Positions 1 through 9,185 are shown, counted from the stretch's first letter. The stretch: DNA of 64,000 bases from Bacteroidales bacterium (GCA_016937695.1 JAFGWC010000157.1:1-64000), one strand, 5' to 3'. Made by a program: numbers and translations. The notes: a model not told the origin generated them from the letters alone.

Positions 1-63
1 AGTCTCTGGTTTAAAATAGCTGTGACGCTTAATATTATTTGTTTTGCATTTATTCACAGGTAA
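1..63 (+). CDS. possible C-terminal end of a membrane protein (partial)
   Basis: An open frame enters at base 1 and runs 20 codons to a TAA at 61-63. It reads as a hydrophobic stretch (IAVTLNIICFAF) ending in a basic tail (IHR), like the last transmembrane segment of an inner-membrane protein. Only this tail lies in the window, so no family can be named. It could be a chance open frame; the sequence to the left would decide. Confidence 0.3.
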   Translation, partial: SLWFKIAVTLNIICFAFIHR

Positions 64-116
64 TTAGAAATTTGTAATTGGTAATTAAAAATGAACTATT
101 AATATTCTAAACTGAT

Positions 117-140
117 AATTACCAGTATACTAATCACTTA
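117..140. repeat. intergenic AATTACC repeat, copy 1
   Basis: The 24 bases here match 41157-41180 at 20 positions (shared core AATTACCA, then TATACTA, then ACT). Related TAATTGGTAATTA words lie just upstream at 75-87. It sits downstream of the purE stop codon, outside any gene. I see no protein or hairpin explanation. Confidence 0.45.
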
Positions 141-203
141 CAAAAAAAAAATAAGCAATACAGTTATTTAAAATATCACAGAGCATCGAAACTAAATCCA
201 TTA

Positions 204-716
204 TTAATTAACTTTATATTCGTATTTTATTTCAGATAATTCTTTGTTTGCCTGCAATATTTTTTTTTCTAAACTTGCTTTAAAAGTTCTTACTGTTTGT
301 AAAATTTCTTGGTTTCCTGTGGCCAGAATTTGAGCAGCTAAAATACCTGCATTTCTTGCACCGTTTAAACTAACAGTTGCAACAGGAATTCCCGGAGGCA
401 TTTGCAAAATTGACAAAATAGAATCCCATCCATCAATTGAAATTGAAGCTTTAATTGGCACGCCAATAACAGGAAGCGGCGTTAATGCAGATACTATTCC
501 GGGTAAATGTGCAGCTCCACCAGCACCGGCAATAATAACTCTAATGCCTCTGTCATAAGCATTTTTAGAAAAATCAATTGCTTGTTGAGGTGTTCTGTGT
601 GCCGATAAAGCATTTATCTCAAAAGGAATTTTAAATTCGTTTAAAATTATTGCTGCTTCCTCCATTATCGGTAAATCAGAAGTGCTTCCCATTATAATAC
701 TTACTAAAGGTTTCAT
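204..716 (-). CDS. purE: N5-carboxyaminoimidazole ribonucleotide mutase PurE
   Basis: Class I PurE, which moves the carboxyl group of N5-CAIR to C4 to give CAIR in de novo purine synthesis, in the cytosol. The 170 residues match the family length. Visible motifs are GSTSD at 10-14, SAHRTP at 38-43 with catalytic His40, AGAGGAAHLPG at 63-73 and QMPPGIPVATV at 105-115. The ATG at 716 is the only sensible start because the first beta strand follows at once. purK is not adjacent here; purM lies 17 kb away, so purine genes are dispersed. The upstream neighbour hpt is divergent and also purine-related. Confidence 0.97.
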   Translation of the reverse strand: MKPLVSIIMGSTSDLPIMEEAAIILNEFKIPFEINALSAHRTPQQAIDFSKNAYDRGIRVIIAGAGGAAHLPGIVSALTPLPVIGVPIKASISIDGWDSILSILQMPPGIPVATVSLNGARNAGILAAQILATGNQEILQTVRTFKASLEKKILQANKELSEIKYEYKVN

Positions 717-912
717 ATGATTATTTTTAAATTATTTTTATTTATATGATTGAAAATCCATAAATTAAAACTCGCAAGTATTTGATTATATTTAACTTAT
801 ATTCATTTTCTTGCATGCTTATTTTTAATGAAAGTTTTATTTATAATAAATATTATTATAAAAATATTCTATTAATGAATAAATTAAAAATAGAATGTTT
901 ACTTAATATTTT

Positions 913-920
913 TAACTTTG
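913..920 (+). promoter_or_regulatory. Bacteroidota-type -7 element before hpt
   Basis: TAACTTTG fits the TAnnTTTG consensus of the primary sigma factor of Bacteroidota. It lies 73 bases before the hpt GTG start. The -33 element is weak (TGTTTAC near 896). Confidence 0.5.
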
Positions 921-993
921 CAAAATAATAAAATTAATGAATTCAAAATTAATAAAATTTAAGTTTTATACGAATTAATAAAAAATTTAAAAA

Positions 994-1533
994 GTGAAAG
1001 AAATTGTTAAAATACTGGATAAAAAATTTGAAATTTTTATTAAATCTGACAAAATTGACGAAGCAGTAAAAAAAGTTGCTGAAAAAATGAATGAAGACCT
1101 TAAAAATGAAGATGTTATATTTCTTGGAATTCTTAACGGCTCATTTATGTTTGCTTCGGATTTGTACAAACAAATACATTTTGATTCGCAAATTTCGTTT
1201 TTGAAACTAGCTTCTTACGAAGGTACAAGCTCAAGTGGAAAAGTAAAGAGATTGATTGGAATAAATGAAGATATAAAAGATAAAACAGTTGTTATTATAG
1301 AAGATATTGTTGATACTGGACATACAATTGAAACAATTTTAAAACAATTATCGGGCTATGAACCAAAAGAAATAAAAATAGCTACATTTTTATTTAAGCC
1401 AAATGCATACAAATCGGATATTAAAATTGATTATATTGGTATTGAAATCCCAAATGATTTTATTTTAGGATATGGCCTTGATTATGACGGATATGGAAGA
1501 AATTTAGCTCATATTTATAAAATAATAGAATAA
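994..1533 (+). CDS. hpt: hypoxanthine phosphoribosyltransferase
   Basis: Purine salvage enzyme that joins hypoxanthine or guanine to PRPP to give IMP or GMP. The protein has 179 residues, normal for the family. The PRPP-binding loop EDIVDTG is at 103-109 and the flexible-loop region LASYEGTSSSGKV at about 72-84. The start is GTG at 994; no ATG occurs earlier in frame and the next Met would remove the first helix. The 276 bases to obg hold no gene. In many Bacteroidales adk sits between hpt and obg (family knowledge); here it does not. Confidence 0.95.
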   Translation: MKEIVKILDKKFEIFIKSDKIDEAVKKVAEKMNEDLKNEDVIFLGILNGSFMFASDLYKQIHFDSQISFLKLASYEGTSSSGKVKRLIGINEDIKDKTVVIIEDIVDTGHTIETILKQLSGYEPKEIKIATFLFKPNAYKSDIKIDYIGIEIPNDFILGYGLDYDGYGRNLAHIYKIIE

Positions 1534-1809
1534 AAAAGAATTATAAATATTTTATAAACTGTCAAACAATAAAATTGTAAGTATTTAAATATCAAATAGT
1601 TTTGAGAATTTAAAATTTGACATTAATTGCAAACACTAATTAAAAAGAATTAAACTAAAAAAAGAATCACTTAACTAATTTAAAACACTTTATTCCTCTT
1701 TTTGTAATTCACTCTTTACAATTTTATAATATTTTATAAAGATATTTTTTGCAAATTTTATTAACTTTATACCTGAAATTTATAATTTCCCTTAATATAT
1801 TTAAAACAT

Positions 1810-2799
1810 ATGGCTTCAACAAATTTTGTAGATTACGTAAAAATATACTGTCGTTCTGGAAATGGCGGGCCAGGCTCTGTACATTTATTGCGTTCAAAAA
1901 TTACAGCAAAAGGCGGACCCGATGGTGGTGATGGCGGCAAAGGCGGCAACATAGTTCTTTTAGGAAACAAACAATTATGGACACTAATTCACTTAAAATT
2001 TCAAAGACACATTTTTGCTGAAAATGGTGAAAATGGAAGCGGTGGAAATAGTTCTGGCGCAGACGGAAAAGATGTTTTTATTGAAGTTCCTATTGGAACA
2101 ATAGCTAAAGATGCCGAAACAGGTGAGGTTTTATTTGAAATTACTGAAGATGGAGAAAAAAAAATACTTCTAAAAGGCGGAAGAGGCGGTTTAGGAAATA
2201 CTAATTTTAAAACAGCAACACATCAAACTCCTCGTTTTGCGCAAGAAGGCGAAGAAGGTTCGGAAGGTTGGAAGATTTTAGAACTTAAAATTTTAGCTGA
2301 CGTTGGATTGGTTGGATTTCCAAATGCCGGAAAATCAACACTTTTATCGGTTTTATCTGCAGCTAAACCTAAAATTGCAGATTATCCATTTACTACTTTA
2401 GTTCCTAATTTAGGAATAGTTTCGTACCGCGATCTTAAGTCGTTCGTAATGGCAGATATTCCTGGAATTATTGAAGGAGCATCTCAAGGTAAGGGTTTGG
2501 GTACCAGATTTTTACGGCACATAGAAAGAAACTCTCTTTTATTATTTATGGTTCCGGCAGAAACTATTGAAGTGCATAAAGAATATATAATTTTACTTAA
2601 CGAATTAAAACAGTATAATCCAGAATTACTAGATAAAAAAAGAATACTAGCCATTACTAAATCAGATTTGCTTGATAATGAGCTAATTAAAGAAATCGAA
2701 AAAGATTTACCAAATATTCCTTACGTTTTTATTTCATCAATAATTCAAAAAGGTTTAACTGAACTTAAAGATTTAATTTGGAAAGAATTAAACGAATAA
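1810..2799 (+). CDS. obg: GTPase Obg/CgtA
   Basis: Essential ribosome-associated GTPase that helps assemble the 50S subunit. The N-terminal glycine-rich Obg fold (about 1-158) carries its typical GG repeats ([12 protein letters not shown]). The G domain has G1 GFPNAGKST at 169-177, G3 DIPG at 216-219 and G4 TKSD near 279. The protein stops at 329 residues, so there is no C-terminal OCT domain, the usual Bacteroidota form. The ATG at 1810 is preferred over a frame-shifted earlier Met because it begins [10 protein letters not shown], the normal Obg beginning. Confidence 0.97.
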   Translation: MASTNFVDYVKIYCRSGNGGPGSVHLLRSKITAKGGPDGGDGGKGGNIVLLGNKQLWTLIHLKFQRHIFAENGENGSGGNSSGADGKDVFIEVPIGTIAKDAETGEVLFEITEDGEKKILLKGGRGGLGNTNFKTATHQTPRFAQEGEEGSEGWKILELKILADVGLVGFPNAGKSTLLSVLSAAKPKIADYPFTTLVPNLGIVSYRDLKSFVMADIPGIIEGASQGKGLGTRFLRHIERNSLLLFMVPAETIEVHKEYIILLNELKQYNPELLDKKRILAITKSDLLDNELIKEIEKDLPNIPYVFISSIIQKGLTELKDLIWKELNE

Positions 2800-2886
2800 T
2801 ATTATTATTTGTTTAAAATTCATTTTCGCCATCTATCTAATAATAACACAGTTACGTAAACAAATCTGTTTTTTTGTACAATATTT

Positions 2887-3456
2887 ATGTTAGAAAAATT
2901 AATACAATTTGATACAGAATTATTCCTTTTTTTAAATAGCTTTAATTCTCCATTTTGGGATAAAGTAATGTGGATTATAAGTGATACAAAAACATGGATT
3001 CCACTTTATTTGCTAGTTTTGTTTTTTGTTTTCAAAAAAAATAAAACTAAAGGATTTATTACTTTATTTTTTATGATTGCCCTTATTTTTATAGCAGACC
3101 AAAGCTCAGTTCTATTTTTCAAAAACACTTTTCAACGATTTAGACCATGCCATAACGAAGCTATTTCAAATCTTGTTCATATTGTAAATAATAAATGTGG
3201 CGGTTTATATGGTTTTGTATCATCACATGCAACAAATACATTTGCATTTGCAATTTTCACAGCACTATTTTTCAACAAAAGATACATATATTATTTATTA
3301 TTTTTTTGGGCTTTTATAGTTTCTTACAGCAGAATTTATTTAGGAGTTCACTATCCTGCTGATATTATTTGTGGTGCTATTTTAGGATTATTTATAGGTT
3401 TTTTAATTTATAAATTTTATGATTTCTCATTAAAAAAACTTTTCATAAAAAAATAA
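2887..3456 (+). CDS. PAP2-family membrane phosphatase
   Basis: Integral-membrane phosphatase of the PAP2 superfamily, acting on lipid phosphates such as phosphatidic acid or undecaprenyl diphosphate. The three PAP2 signatures are present: K(x6)RP as KNTFQRFRP near residue 79, the central SSHAT near 117 with catalytic His, and SRIYLGVHYPAD near 149. About five hydrophobic segments surround them. The length of 189 residues is normal. The exact substrate cannot be read from the sequence. It follows obg in the same direction after an 87-base gap and may be transcribed with it. Confidence 0.9.
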   Translation: MLEKLIQFDTELFLFLNSFNSPFWDKVMWIISDTKTWIPLYLLVLFFVFKKNKTKGFITLFFMIALIFIADQSSVLFFKNTFQRFRPCHNEAISNLVHIVNNKCGGLYGFVSSHATNTFAFAIFTALFFNKRYIYYLLFFWAFIVSYSRIYLGVHYPADIICGAILGLFIGFLIYKFYDFSLKKLFIKK

Positions 3457-3476
3457 AATATTTTTATGTTAATATA

Positions 3477-3923
3477 TTAGTTATCAATCACTTTCATTCT
3501 TTTGATAATTGTACAATTTTCAATATAAATATTTTCATCCAGTTTAGTAAAAGTTCCTTTTAAAAGCATATTTTCACCAATTCTAAGTGGTTTTAGAATC
3601 TGCTCATCAGATTTTATTAAAGTACAGAATACATCAAAAGGTAAATTTTCATCTTTAATAAAAATTACTAATTCATCAGATTTGTTTTTATATCCTTCTT
3701 CAACAATTCCGCTAACAATAATTTCTTTACCAATCATTGAAGCTGCAGAATTAATAAAATCAAGTTTTTTTTCTACCCAAGGATATTCTGATGCAAAATA
3801 ATCTTGCTGATTAACTTTATCACTATTTTTAAAAAAGTTAATCAGAGTGTTATTAGATAAAACAAACATTCCTAAAAACAGACCTGAAAAGAATAGAACA
3901 ATATAAATAAACTTTTTTTTCAT
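3477..3923 (-). CDS. membrane-anchored OB-fold (tRNA_anti-like) protein
   Basis: Unnamed protein of 148 residues: an N-terminal membrane anchor (about 5-24), a linker, and a beta-rich domain resembling the OB-fold tRNA_anti-like family seen in Bacteroidota envelope proteins. The domain pattern is G-I-V (strand), ELVIFIKD, then GENMLLKGTFTK and IENCTII. The gene at 4286-4678 has the same arrangement (GEIVIILAE, GKNIIIKGKC, DKCYII), so the two look like diverged tandem duplicates. The function is unknown. It lies convergent with the PAP2 gene with only a 20-base gap. Confidence 0.75.
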   Translation of the reverse strand: MKKKFIYIVLFFSGLFLGMFVLSNNTLINFFKNSDKVNQQDYFASEYPWVEKKLDFINSAASMIGKEIIVSGIVEEGYKNKSDELVIFIKDENLPFDVFCTLIKSDEQILKPLRIGENMLLKGTFTKLDENIYIENCTIIKRMKVIDN

Positions 3924-3944
3924 ACTTTTAAAATTTCTGTGAAA

Positions 3945-4157
3945 CTAAATTATTAAATTTTGAATGCCTTTTTTGTTAATAATCCATTTTCCACTTACAA
4001 TTTGTCTTCTAAAGTTAATATCTTGTCGCGTATATTTATTAACAGTTAAAGTGTCGTAAATATTTATAAAAGAACCAATTACGCAACATTTGTCATTCGT
4101 TTTTAATATTGCAAAATTGCTGCCAAATAATTTTTTTATGATTTTATAGCTTGCGAA
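3945..4157 (-). pseudogene. probable gene remnant without a start codon
   Basis: On the minus strand a frame stays open for 70 codons, from just after a TAA (4158-4160) to a TAG at 3945-3947. It contains no ATG, GTG or TTG. The translation looks like real protein rather than AT-rich noise, for example KTNDKCCVIGSFINIYDT and SGKWIINKKGI. An ATG in another frame just upstream (MLKLSFNSQ) could have been the start if a frameshift lies in the A-run near 4130. I cannot name the family. It occupies most of the 362-base gap between the two OB-fold genes. Confidence 0.35.
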
Positions 4158-4285
4158 TTAAAGCTCAATTTTAACATAATAATATTCTTCTCTTTTTTAT
4201 CTCATTTATAATCAACAAGAAAAAAAAGTTTTGTTTTTTTTATAAAAATTTTGAAACTAAATTTATTGGAAAGTATTTTTAAAGT

Positions 4286-4678
4286 TTATGGTATGATATA
4301 ACATTTATCAAAAATAACCATTTCGTTAAAACCAACACATTTACCTTTTATAATTATGTTTTTCCCTTGTTTTAAAGGCTTTTTAACTTGTTTAGACGAA
4401 TTTATTAAATTACATTTAACTCCTTCTGTTTTGCCTTTTTCAGCCAAAATTATTACAATTTCGCCTTCTTTATTCTTATAATATTGGTCAATGCGTCCAA
4501 TTAGTGTCAATGATTTTCCTTCGTAAGTACTAATTGCTTTTTTATAATTGATTTTAAACTCCAAAGCTATTTCCGAAGCTTTATACGTATTATTTAGGTT
4601 AATTGAGTTTAATGGTGAGCAGGAAAATATTAAGCTGCTTATTGCAGTTATTATTATAGCTTTATAAAATTGATTCAT
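4286..4678 (-). CDS. OB-fold (tRNA_anti-like) lipoprotein
   Basis: Predicted lipoprotein of 130 residues with an N-terminal hydrophobic segment and a lipobox-like LIFSC (Cys20). The rest is a small beta-rich domain like that of the protein encoded at 3477-3923, with matching strands GEIVIILAE, GKNIIIKG and DKCYII. The role is unknown; related OB-fold lipoproteins are widespread in Bacteroidota. Upstream to the LRR gene stop there are 221 bases with no gene. Confidence 0.75.
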   Translation of the reverse strand: MNQFYKAIIITAISSLIFSCSPLNSINLNNTYKASEIALEFKINYKKAISTYEGKSLTLIGRIDQYYKNKEGEIVIILAEKGKTEGVKCNLINSSKQVKKPLKQGKNIIIKGKCVGFNEMVIFDKCYIIP

Positions 4679-4899
4679 TTATATTATTTTTGGATATTAA
4701 ATCTTAGAGTAATTTTTTATAAGCCATCGACTATCTTTCATTCATTATTTGAAAAATATCATCTGTGAATACAGATTATTTAAAAGTTTATTAAATAATC
4801 GCTAAAATACATTAAAGAATTTAACTATTTATAACACAAAAATAAATCAAAGTTTAAAATTAAAAGAAACAAATACAAAGCAAATAGATTTGAATTATA

Positions 4900-6336
4900 T
4901 TAAAATCTAACTTTTATGCCTTCCGAGATAATCTTTTTTATTCTATCCATCTCATTATCAGATATATTATTGTTTCTTAAGTTTAAATATTCCAAATGTT
5001 TTAACTTAGTAATATCATCAGGAACTTTAGAAATTTTATTTCCTTCTAATTCTAATTCTTTTAAATTTTGAAGTTTATTAATTCCAAAACCAATATCTTC
5101 AATTTCGTTTTCTGAAGCATTAAATATTTGCAAATTTGAAAGTCCTGTAATATTTTTTGTTATATTTTTTAGCCTGTTAAGACTTAAATCTAAATTTATA
5201 AGATTTTCAAGATTTCCAATAGAAGCTGGAAGTTCTTCAATTTTGTTATTACTTAAATTAAGTTGAGATAAATTTGGTAATTTACCAATAGATAAAGGAA
5301 CCGTTTTTAAGGAGTTTTTTGACAAATTAAATTCACGCAAATTTTTTAAATTTCCAATTGCTGAAGGCAATTCACTTAATTCATTGTTAGATGCATCAAT
5401 TATTTGAATTTCTTGCAAATCGCAAAAGCTTGCCGGCAAAAAAGTAATTCCGGTATTTTTTAAATTAATTTGTTGTAAATTTTTTAAATCGCCTATTGAT
5501 AAAGGAAGTTTAATTAATGTTTGTTTATCATTATCATCAATTTGGTTTTGCAGATAAAACATTTTTAACGACCGAATTTCACCAATTTCATACGGTAATT
5601 CTGTTAATTGATTATCTGAGATATCTAAATAAGGAAGTATTTTTAGCATTCCTATATTATCAGGAATTTTTTTTAGACGATTTTGTCTTAAATCACAAAT
5701 TTTCAAATTAAATAATTCACCAAAAGATTCTGGCAGTTCAACTATCTGATTTTCAGATAAATCCAAGCTCTGAAGATTTTTTAAACGTCCAAAAGATTCG
5801 GGTACATTTGTTAATTTATTCTCCCAAAGTGTAAAATCTTTTAAGTTTTTCAAATTTCCAATAGATTCCGGTATTTTTTCAATTTTATTGCCACCTAACG
5901 AAAGATTTTGAAGAAAAATCAAATTACCAAATTCTTCAGGAATTTCAGTTAATTCATTACCTTCGGCATCAAAAGCAATCAAATTTAGCAAATTGCCTAT
6001 TTCTTTTGGTAGTTTTTTTAATTTATTTCCGCCTAAATTAATATATTGAAGATGAGCTAAATCGTGTATTTGAGAAGGAATTTCAGTTATTTCATTTTCC
6101 CATAAATCAAGCATTTGCAAATTATAAAGTTCAAAAATCTGCATAGGAAATTCGTCGAGTTCCAACTCGCTCAAATTTAATTTATATACTTTATCAGGAT
6201 TTTTTAGTGCTTCTTCAAGAGATAAAAATTCTTCAGCTCTTACTAATGCATCTTCATCTAGCAACTCATTTTGTGCAAAAGTTGTTTGACACTCAAAAAA
6301 GAATAATAGAATACTAAATATTAATAAACTTCTCAT
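4900..6336 (-). CDS. secreted leucine-rich-repeat protein
   Basis: Protein of 478 residues with an N-terminal signal peptide (cleavage probably after TTFAQ, near residue 22) and about 17 tandem leucine-rich repeats of 23 residues from about 60 to 470. The repeats follow LxxLxxLxLxxNxLxxLPxxIGxL, the LPxxIG type also found in plant and bacterial intracellular LRR proteins. One repeat (LYLQNQIDDNDKQTLIKLP) carries a short insertion. There is no catalytic domain and no clear C-terminal sorting domain. It is probably a periplasmic or surface binding protein with unknown partner. Confidence 0.88.
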   Translation of the reverse strand: MRSLLIFSILLFFFECQTTFAQNELLDEDALVRAEEFLSLEEALKNPDKVYKLNLSELELDEFPMQIFELYNLQMLDLWENEITEIPSQIHDLAHLQYINLGGNKLKKLPKEIGNLLNLIAFDAEGNELTEIPEEFGNLIFLQNLSLGGNKIEKIPESIGNLKNLKDFTLWENKLTNVPESFGRLKNLQSLDLSENQIVELPESFGELFNLKICDLRQNRLKKIPDNIGMLKILPYLDISDNQLTELPYEIGEIRSLKMFYLQNQIDDNDKQTLIKLPLSIGDLKNLQQINLKNTGITFLPASFCDLQEIQIIDASNNELSELPSAIGNLKNLREFNLSKNSLKTVPLSIGKLPNLSQLNLSNNKIEELPASIGNLENLINLDLSLNRLKNITKNITGLSNLQIFNASENEIEDIGFGINKLQNLKELELEGNKISKVPDDITKLKHLEYLNLRNNNISDNEMDRIKKIISEGIKVRF

Positions 6337-6463
6337 CTTGTAATAATTTAATTCTTAATTTTTATTGTTTTGCAGATAAATCAAAAAACCAGCCAAATGT
6401 ATTAATTTATATATTCACAGATACCGATTTTAGACAGATATACAAAAAAATTTGACAAATGAT

Positions 6464-7153
6464 TTAATTTATATTTTTACATATTATTTTTAATGCTTCT
6501 TTATGGCATAATGGTGCAAGTTTATTATCATTCACAAATTTAACAACAAAATCAGGATTTGTTTTTGAATATTCTCTTAAAGCCCAGCCAATAGCTTTTT
6601 GTATAAAAAATTCTTTTGAATTAAGATGTTTTTTTATAAATTTTGATAAAAGTTCAATATTTGTTTGTTGTTTGTATTTTAGTTGAAATATAATAGAACT
6701 TCTATTTAGCCACATATTTTCAGATTTATTCCATTTCTGCATTTCATTTTCAATTAAATCAGGATAATAAGTGAAAAATTTTCCAACCAATAAACTGGAA
6801 ATAGCATCAACTGTATCCCACCATGATTTACTAATAATCAGTTTCTTATACAAATTAATTCTGTTTTCATCAACTTTTATCTTAATTTCTTTTTCTAAAA
6901 GTTGTATTGCAAAATATTGAAATTCTCTTTCCGGCTGCTGCCATAAATTTGAAATAATTTCTTCAATATTTTCAGATTCAGGAAAACCATAATCTTTAAA
7001 AAAACTTTTATCTATTTCTTTTCTCAATGGCGATTTAATTCCACAAAAATCAAATTTGTTTTTCATATACTTAGACATAGCAATGGCATTTAACTCATTT
7101 TTATTATTTATGTATTCTACTTTTAATAAATTTATATATCCTGTATTTTCCAT
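6464..7153 (-). CDS. alkD: DNA alkylation repair protein, AlkD family
   Basis: HEAT-repeat DNA glycosylase that removes N3- and N7-alkylated purines. In Bacillus cereus AlkD the key residues are W109, D113, R148 and W187. Here W112 and D116 (in SWWDTVD), R151 (LNRSS) and W190 (IGWALREYSK) keep exactly the same spacing, each shifted by three. The length of 229 residues is normal. The gene stands alone between the LRR gene and the divergent LytTR regulator. All active-site residues are present, so activity is likely. Confidence 0.94.
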   Translation of the reverse strand: MENTGYINLLKVEYINNKNELNAIAMSKYMKNKFDFCGIKSPLRKEIDKSFFKDYGFPESENIEEIISNLWQQPEREFQYFAIQLLEKEIKIKVDENRINLYKKLIISKSWWDTVDAISSLLVGKFFTYYPDLIENEMQKWNKSENMWLNRSSIIFQLKYKQQTNIELLSKFIKKHLNSKEFFIQKAIGWALREYSKTNPDFVVKFVNDNKLAPLCHKEALKIICKNIN

Positions 7154-7247
7154 AACATGCTAATTTTTAATGTATTACAAATTTCAGTTGTTTAATAAGT
7201 ATATTTTAAAAAACAGTCATTTATTTTTTTTATTCCACATAGATTAT

Positions 7248-7255
7248 TAATTTTG
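7248..7255 (+). promoter_or_regulatory. -7 element before the LytTR regulator
   Basis: TAATTTTG fits TAnnTTTG, 54 bases before the start. A T-run at 7224-7231 is a loose -33 match. Confidence 0.35.
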
Positions 7256-7308
7256 TTTAAATAATACATAAAATTTTTATTATTATATTCTTATTAAACT
7301 TTAAAAGA

Positions 7309-8019
7309 ATGAATTGTATTGTAATTGATGATGATAAAGTATCAAGATTATTAATTGAAAAATACGTTAATAAAACTGATTTCTTAGAATTTAAAGGCGC
7401 TTATAATAACGCAGTTGATGCATTAAATACTATGCAATCAGAAAACGATATTGATTTAATATTTTTAGATATTGAAATGCCAGAAATGAGTGGTGTAGAA
7501 TTTATTAAAACACTCACAAATTTGCCGCAAATTATTGTTATTTCAGCAAAAGACAAATATGCTTTAGAAGCCATAGAATATGATGTTGCAGATTATTTAT
7601 TAAAACCAATTTCGTTTACTCGTTTTGTTAAAGCTGTTGAAAAAGTTCATGCAAAATTTAAAGAAGCACAAGAACAATTAACCGGCAAAGATGGTATTTT
7701 TATCAAAAGCAGTTCTTCTTCTCTTGTTAGGTTAAAATATGAAGATATTCTTTGGATAGAAGCTCTTGAAAATTATGTTATTATTAACACTTTTACCAAT
7801 AAATTTACTATACATTTTACAATGAAAGCAATAATTAATAAGCTTCCTTTAAAAATGTTTTCAAGAGTTCACAGATCGTATATAGTTAATTTAACTAAAA
7901 TTGAAATGATTGAAGACAATGCAATTGTTATGAAAATAAAAGGCGAAACTAAAAGCATTCCTATTGCAAAATCTTATAAAGAAGATTTAATGAACAATAT
8001 AAATATTATGACCAAATAA
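7309..8019 (+). CDS. LytTR-family response regulator
   Basis: Response regulator of 236 residues. The receiver domain (about 1-120) has acidic residues DDD at 7-9, the phospho-acceptor Asp54 in FLDIEMPEMSG and the conserved Lys in LLKPIS. The LytTR DNA-binding domain (about 135-232) has the typical IEALENYV and RVHRSYIVN motifs. No LytS-type histidine kinase is next to it, so its partner is encoded elsewhere. A hairpin terminator follows directly. Confidence 0.93.
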   Translation: MNCIVIDDDKVSRLLIEKYVNKTDFLEFKGAYNNAVDALNTMQSENDIDLIFLDIEMPEMSGVEFIKTLTNLPQIIVISAKDKYALEAIEYDVADYLLKPISFTRFVKAVEKVHAKFKEAQEQLTGKDGIFIKSSSSSLVRLKYEDILWIEALENYVIINTFTNKFTIHFTMKAIINKLPLKMFSRVHRSYIVNLTKIEMIEDNAIVMKIKGETKSIPIAKSYKEDLMNNINIMTK

Positions 8020-8023
8020 AAGA

Positions 8024-8047
8024 AGCAGCTAAAAGCTGCTCTTTTTA
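8024..8047. terminator. terminator between LytTR regulator and glycerate kinase
   Basis: A 7-bp perfect stem AGCAGCT/AGCTGCT with an AAA loop is followed by CTTTTTATTT. It lies between two convergent genes, serves mainly the plus-strand gene and overlaps the end of the glycerate kinase gene. Confidence 0.75.
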
Positions 8048-9178
8048 TTTACTGATATTTTGCAAACTATCAATTATTTCTTTACTTAATAAATTCAAAC
8101 CTTTTTCTGCATTTTTAATTGAGCTCTCAATATCACTTTTTCTTTCAGATAGACTAAATATTTTATTCAAATATAATTTCTCCTTTAAATCAATATTTCC
8201 ATCAAAATAGCCACAAATAGCCCAAATTGGTTTATAATGCTTTTTACACAATTTTGAAAGTTTAAAAATAAGCTTTTCGTTCAAAGTTTGATTATCAATT
8301 TTGCCTTCTCCGGTTATTACAATATCTGCTTGTTTAATTTTATTCTCTATATCTACTTTTTCAAAAATTAAATCTGAACCGGAAACTATTTTTGCATTTA
8401 AAACTGCATATAAAGAACCTGCAATTCCTCCGGCAGCTCCAGAACCTTTAATGCTTTGAATATCAACACCATATTGTTTTTTAAGTATTTTTGAAAACGA
8501 TTTTAAAGATGCATCAAGGTATTTGATTTGTTCTAAACTAGCACCTTTTTGAGCTGCATAAACATACGATGCTCCATTTTTTCCATAAAAAGGATTATTT
8601 ACATCAACGGCTATAATAAAACTTACATTGCAATTTTTAGTTATTGATTTTGAATTGTCTATTCTAAAAATATTTTTTAATTCCAATACATAAGCCGAAA
8701 GTTGTTTATTATTTTTGTCATAAAATTCAAAACCTAAAGCATCTAAAATTCCAACAGCAGCATCGTTTGTAGCGCTTCCGCCCAAAAATAATATTATTTT
8801 ACTGGCGCCTTTAAGAATTGCATCTTTCACCAATTCACCAGTTCCGGATGAATTAGCTGCCATTATATCAGGATTATCTTTAATTAAAGATAATCCTGAT
8901 GATTTTGCTAGCTCAATGTATGCAGTAGAATTTTTTTTATCAAACAAATAAAAACTATCTATTTTTTTTCCAATTGGATTTAAAATTTGCAAATCATTTT
9001 TTTGAAATCCTTCAAAACTAGTGAAAATATCAATTGAACCTTCACCTCCATCAGCAAGAGCTTGCTCAATAATGTTCAAATTTAATTTTGAATTTTTAAA
9101 TTTGTTCTTTAAAATATCAATAATTTCATTTGCAGATAAAGAGCCCTTAAAGCTATCAGGCGCAATTAATATATTCAC
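8045..9178 (-). CDS. glycerate kinase, GlxK/GarK family
   Basis: Type I glycerate kinase phosphorylating D-glycerate with ATP (the 2-phosphoglycerate-forming family). The protein has 377 residues, the family length. Diagnostic segments are the start MNILIAPDSFKGSLSA, ADGGEGS near 44, ELAKSSGL near 92, NSSGTGE near 109, LGGSATNDAAVG near 132 and ITGEGKID near 289. It ends seven bases before the next minus-strand gene begins, so it is probably cotranscribed with the secreted protein at 9186-10436. Confidence 0.93.
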   Translation of the reverse strand: MNILIAPDSFKGSLSANEIIDILKNKFKNSKLNLNIIEQALADGGEGSIDIFTSFEGFQKNDLQILNPIGKKIDSFYLFDKKNSTAYIELAKSSGLSLIKDNPDIMAANSSGTGELVKDAILKGASKIILFLGGSATNDAAVGILDALGFEFYDKNNKQLSAYVLELKNIFRIDNSKSITKNCNVSFIIAVDVNNPFYGKNGASYVYAAQKGASLEQIKYLDASLKSFSKILKKQYGVDIQSIKGSGAAGGIAGSLYAVLNAKIVSGSDLIFEKVDIENKIKQADIVITGEGKIDNQTLNEKLIFKLSKLCKKHYKPIWAICGYFDGNIDLKEKLYLNKIFSLSERKSDIESSIKNAEKGLNLLSKEIIDSLQNISK

Positions 9179-9185
9179 AAAAAAA

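Noticed and set aside
1749-1931. Plus-strand 60-codon frame overlapping the obg start
   Set aside because: It overlaps the conserved obg N-terminus in another frame and has a low-complexity sequence with no homology I can recognise.
4900-6336. Periodic repeats read as possible CRISPR or satellite DNA
   Set aside because: The period is about 69 bases and matches a continuous LRR reading frame; the repeats differ at the DNA level and there are no spacers.
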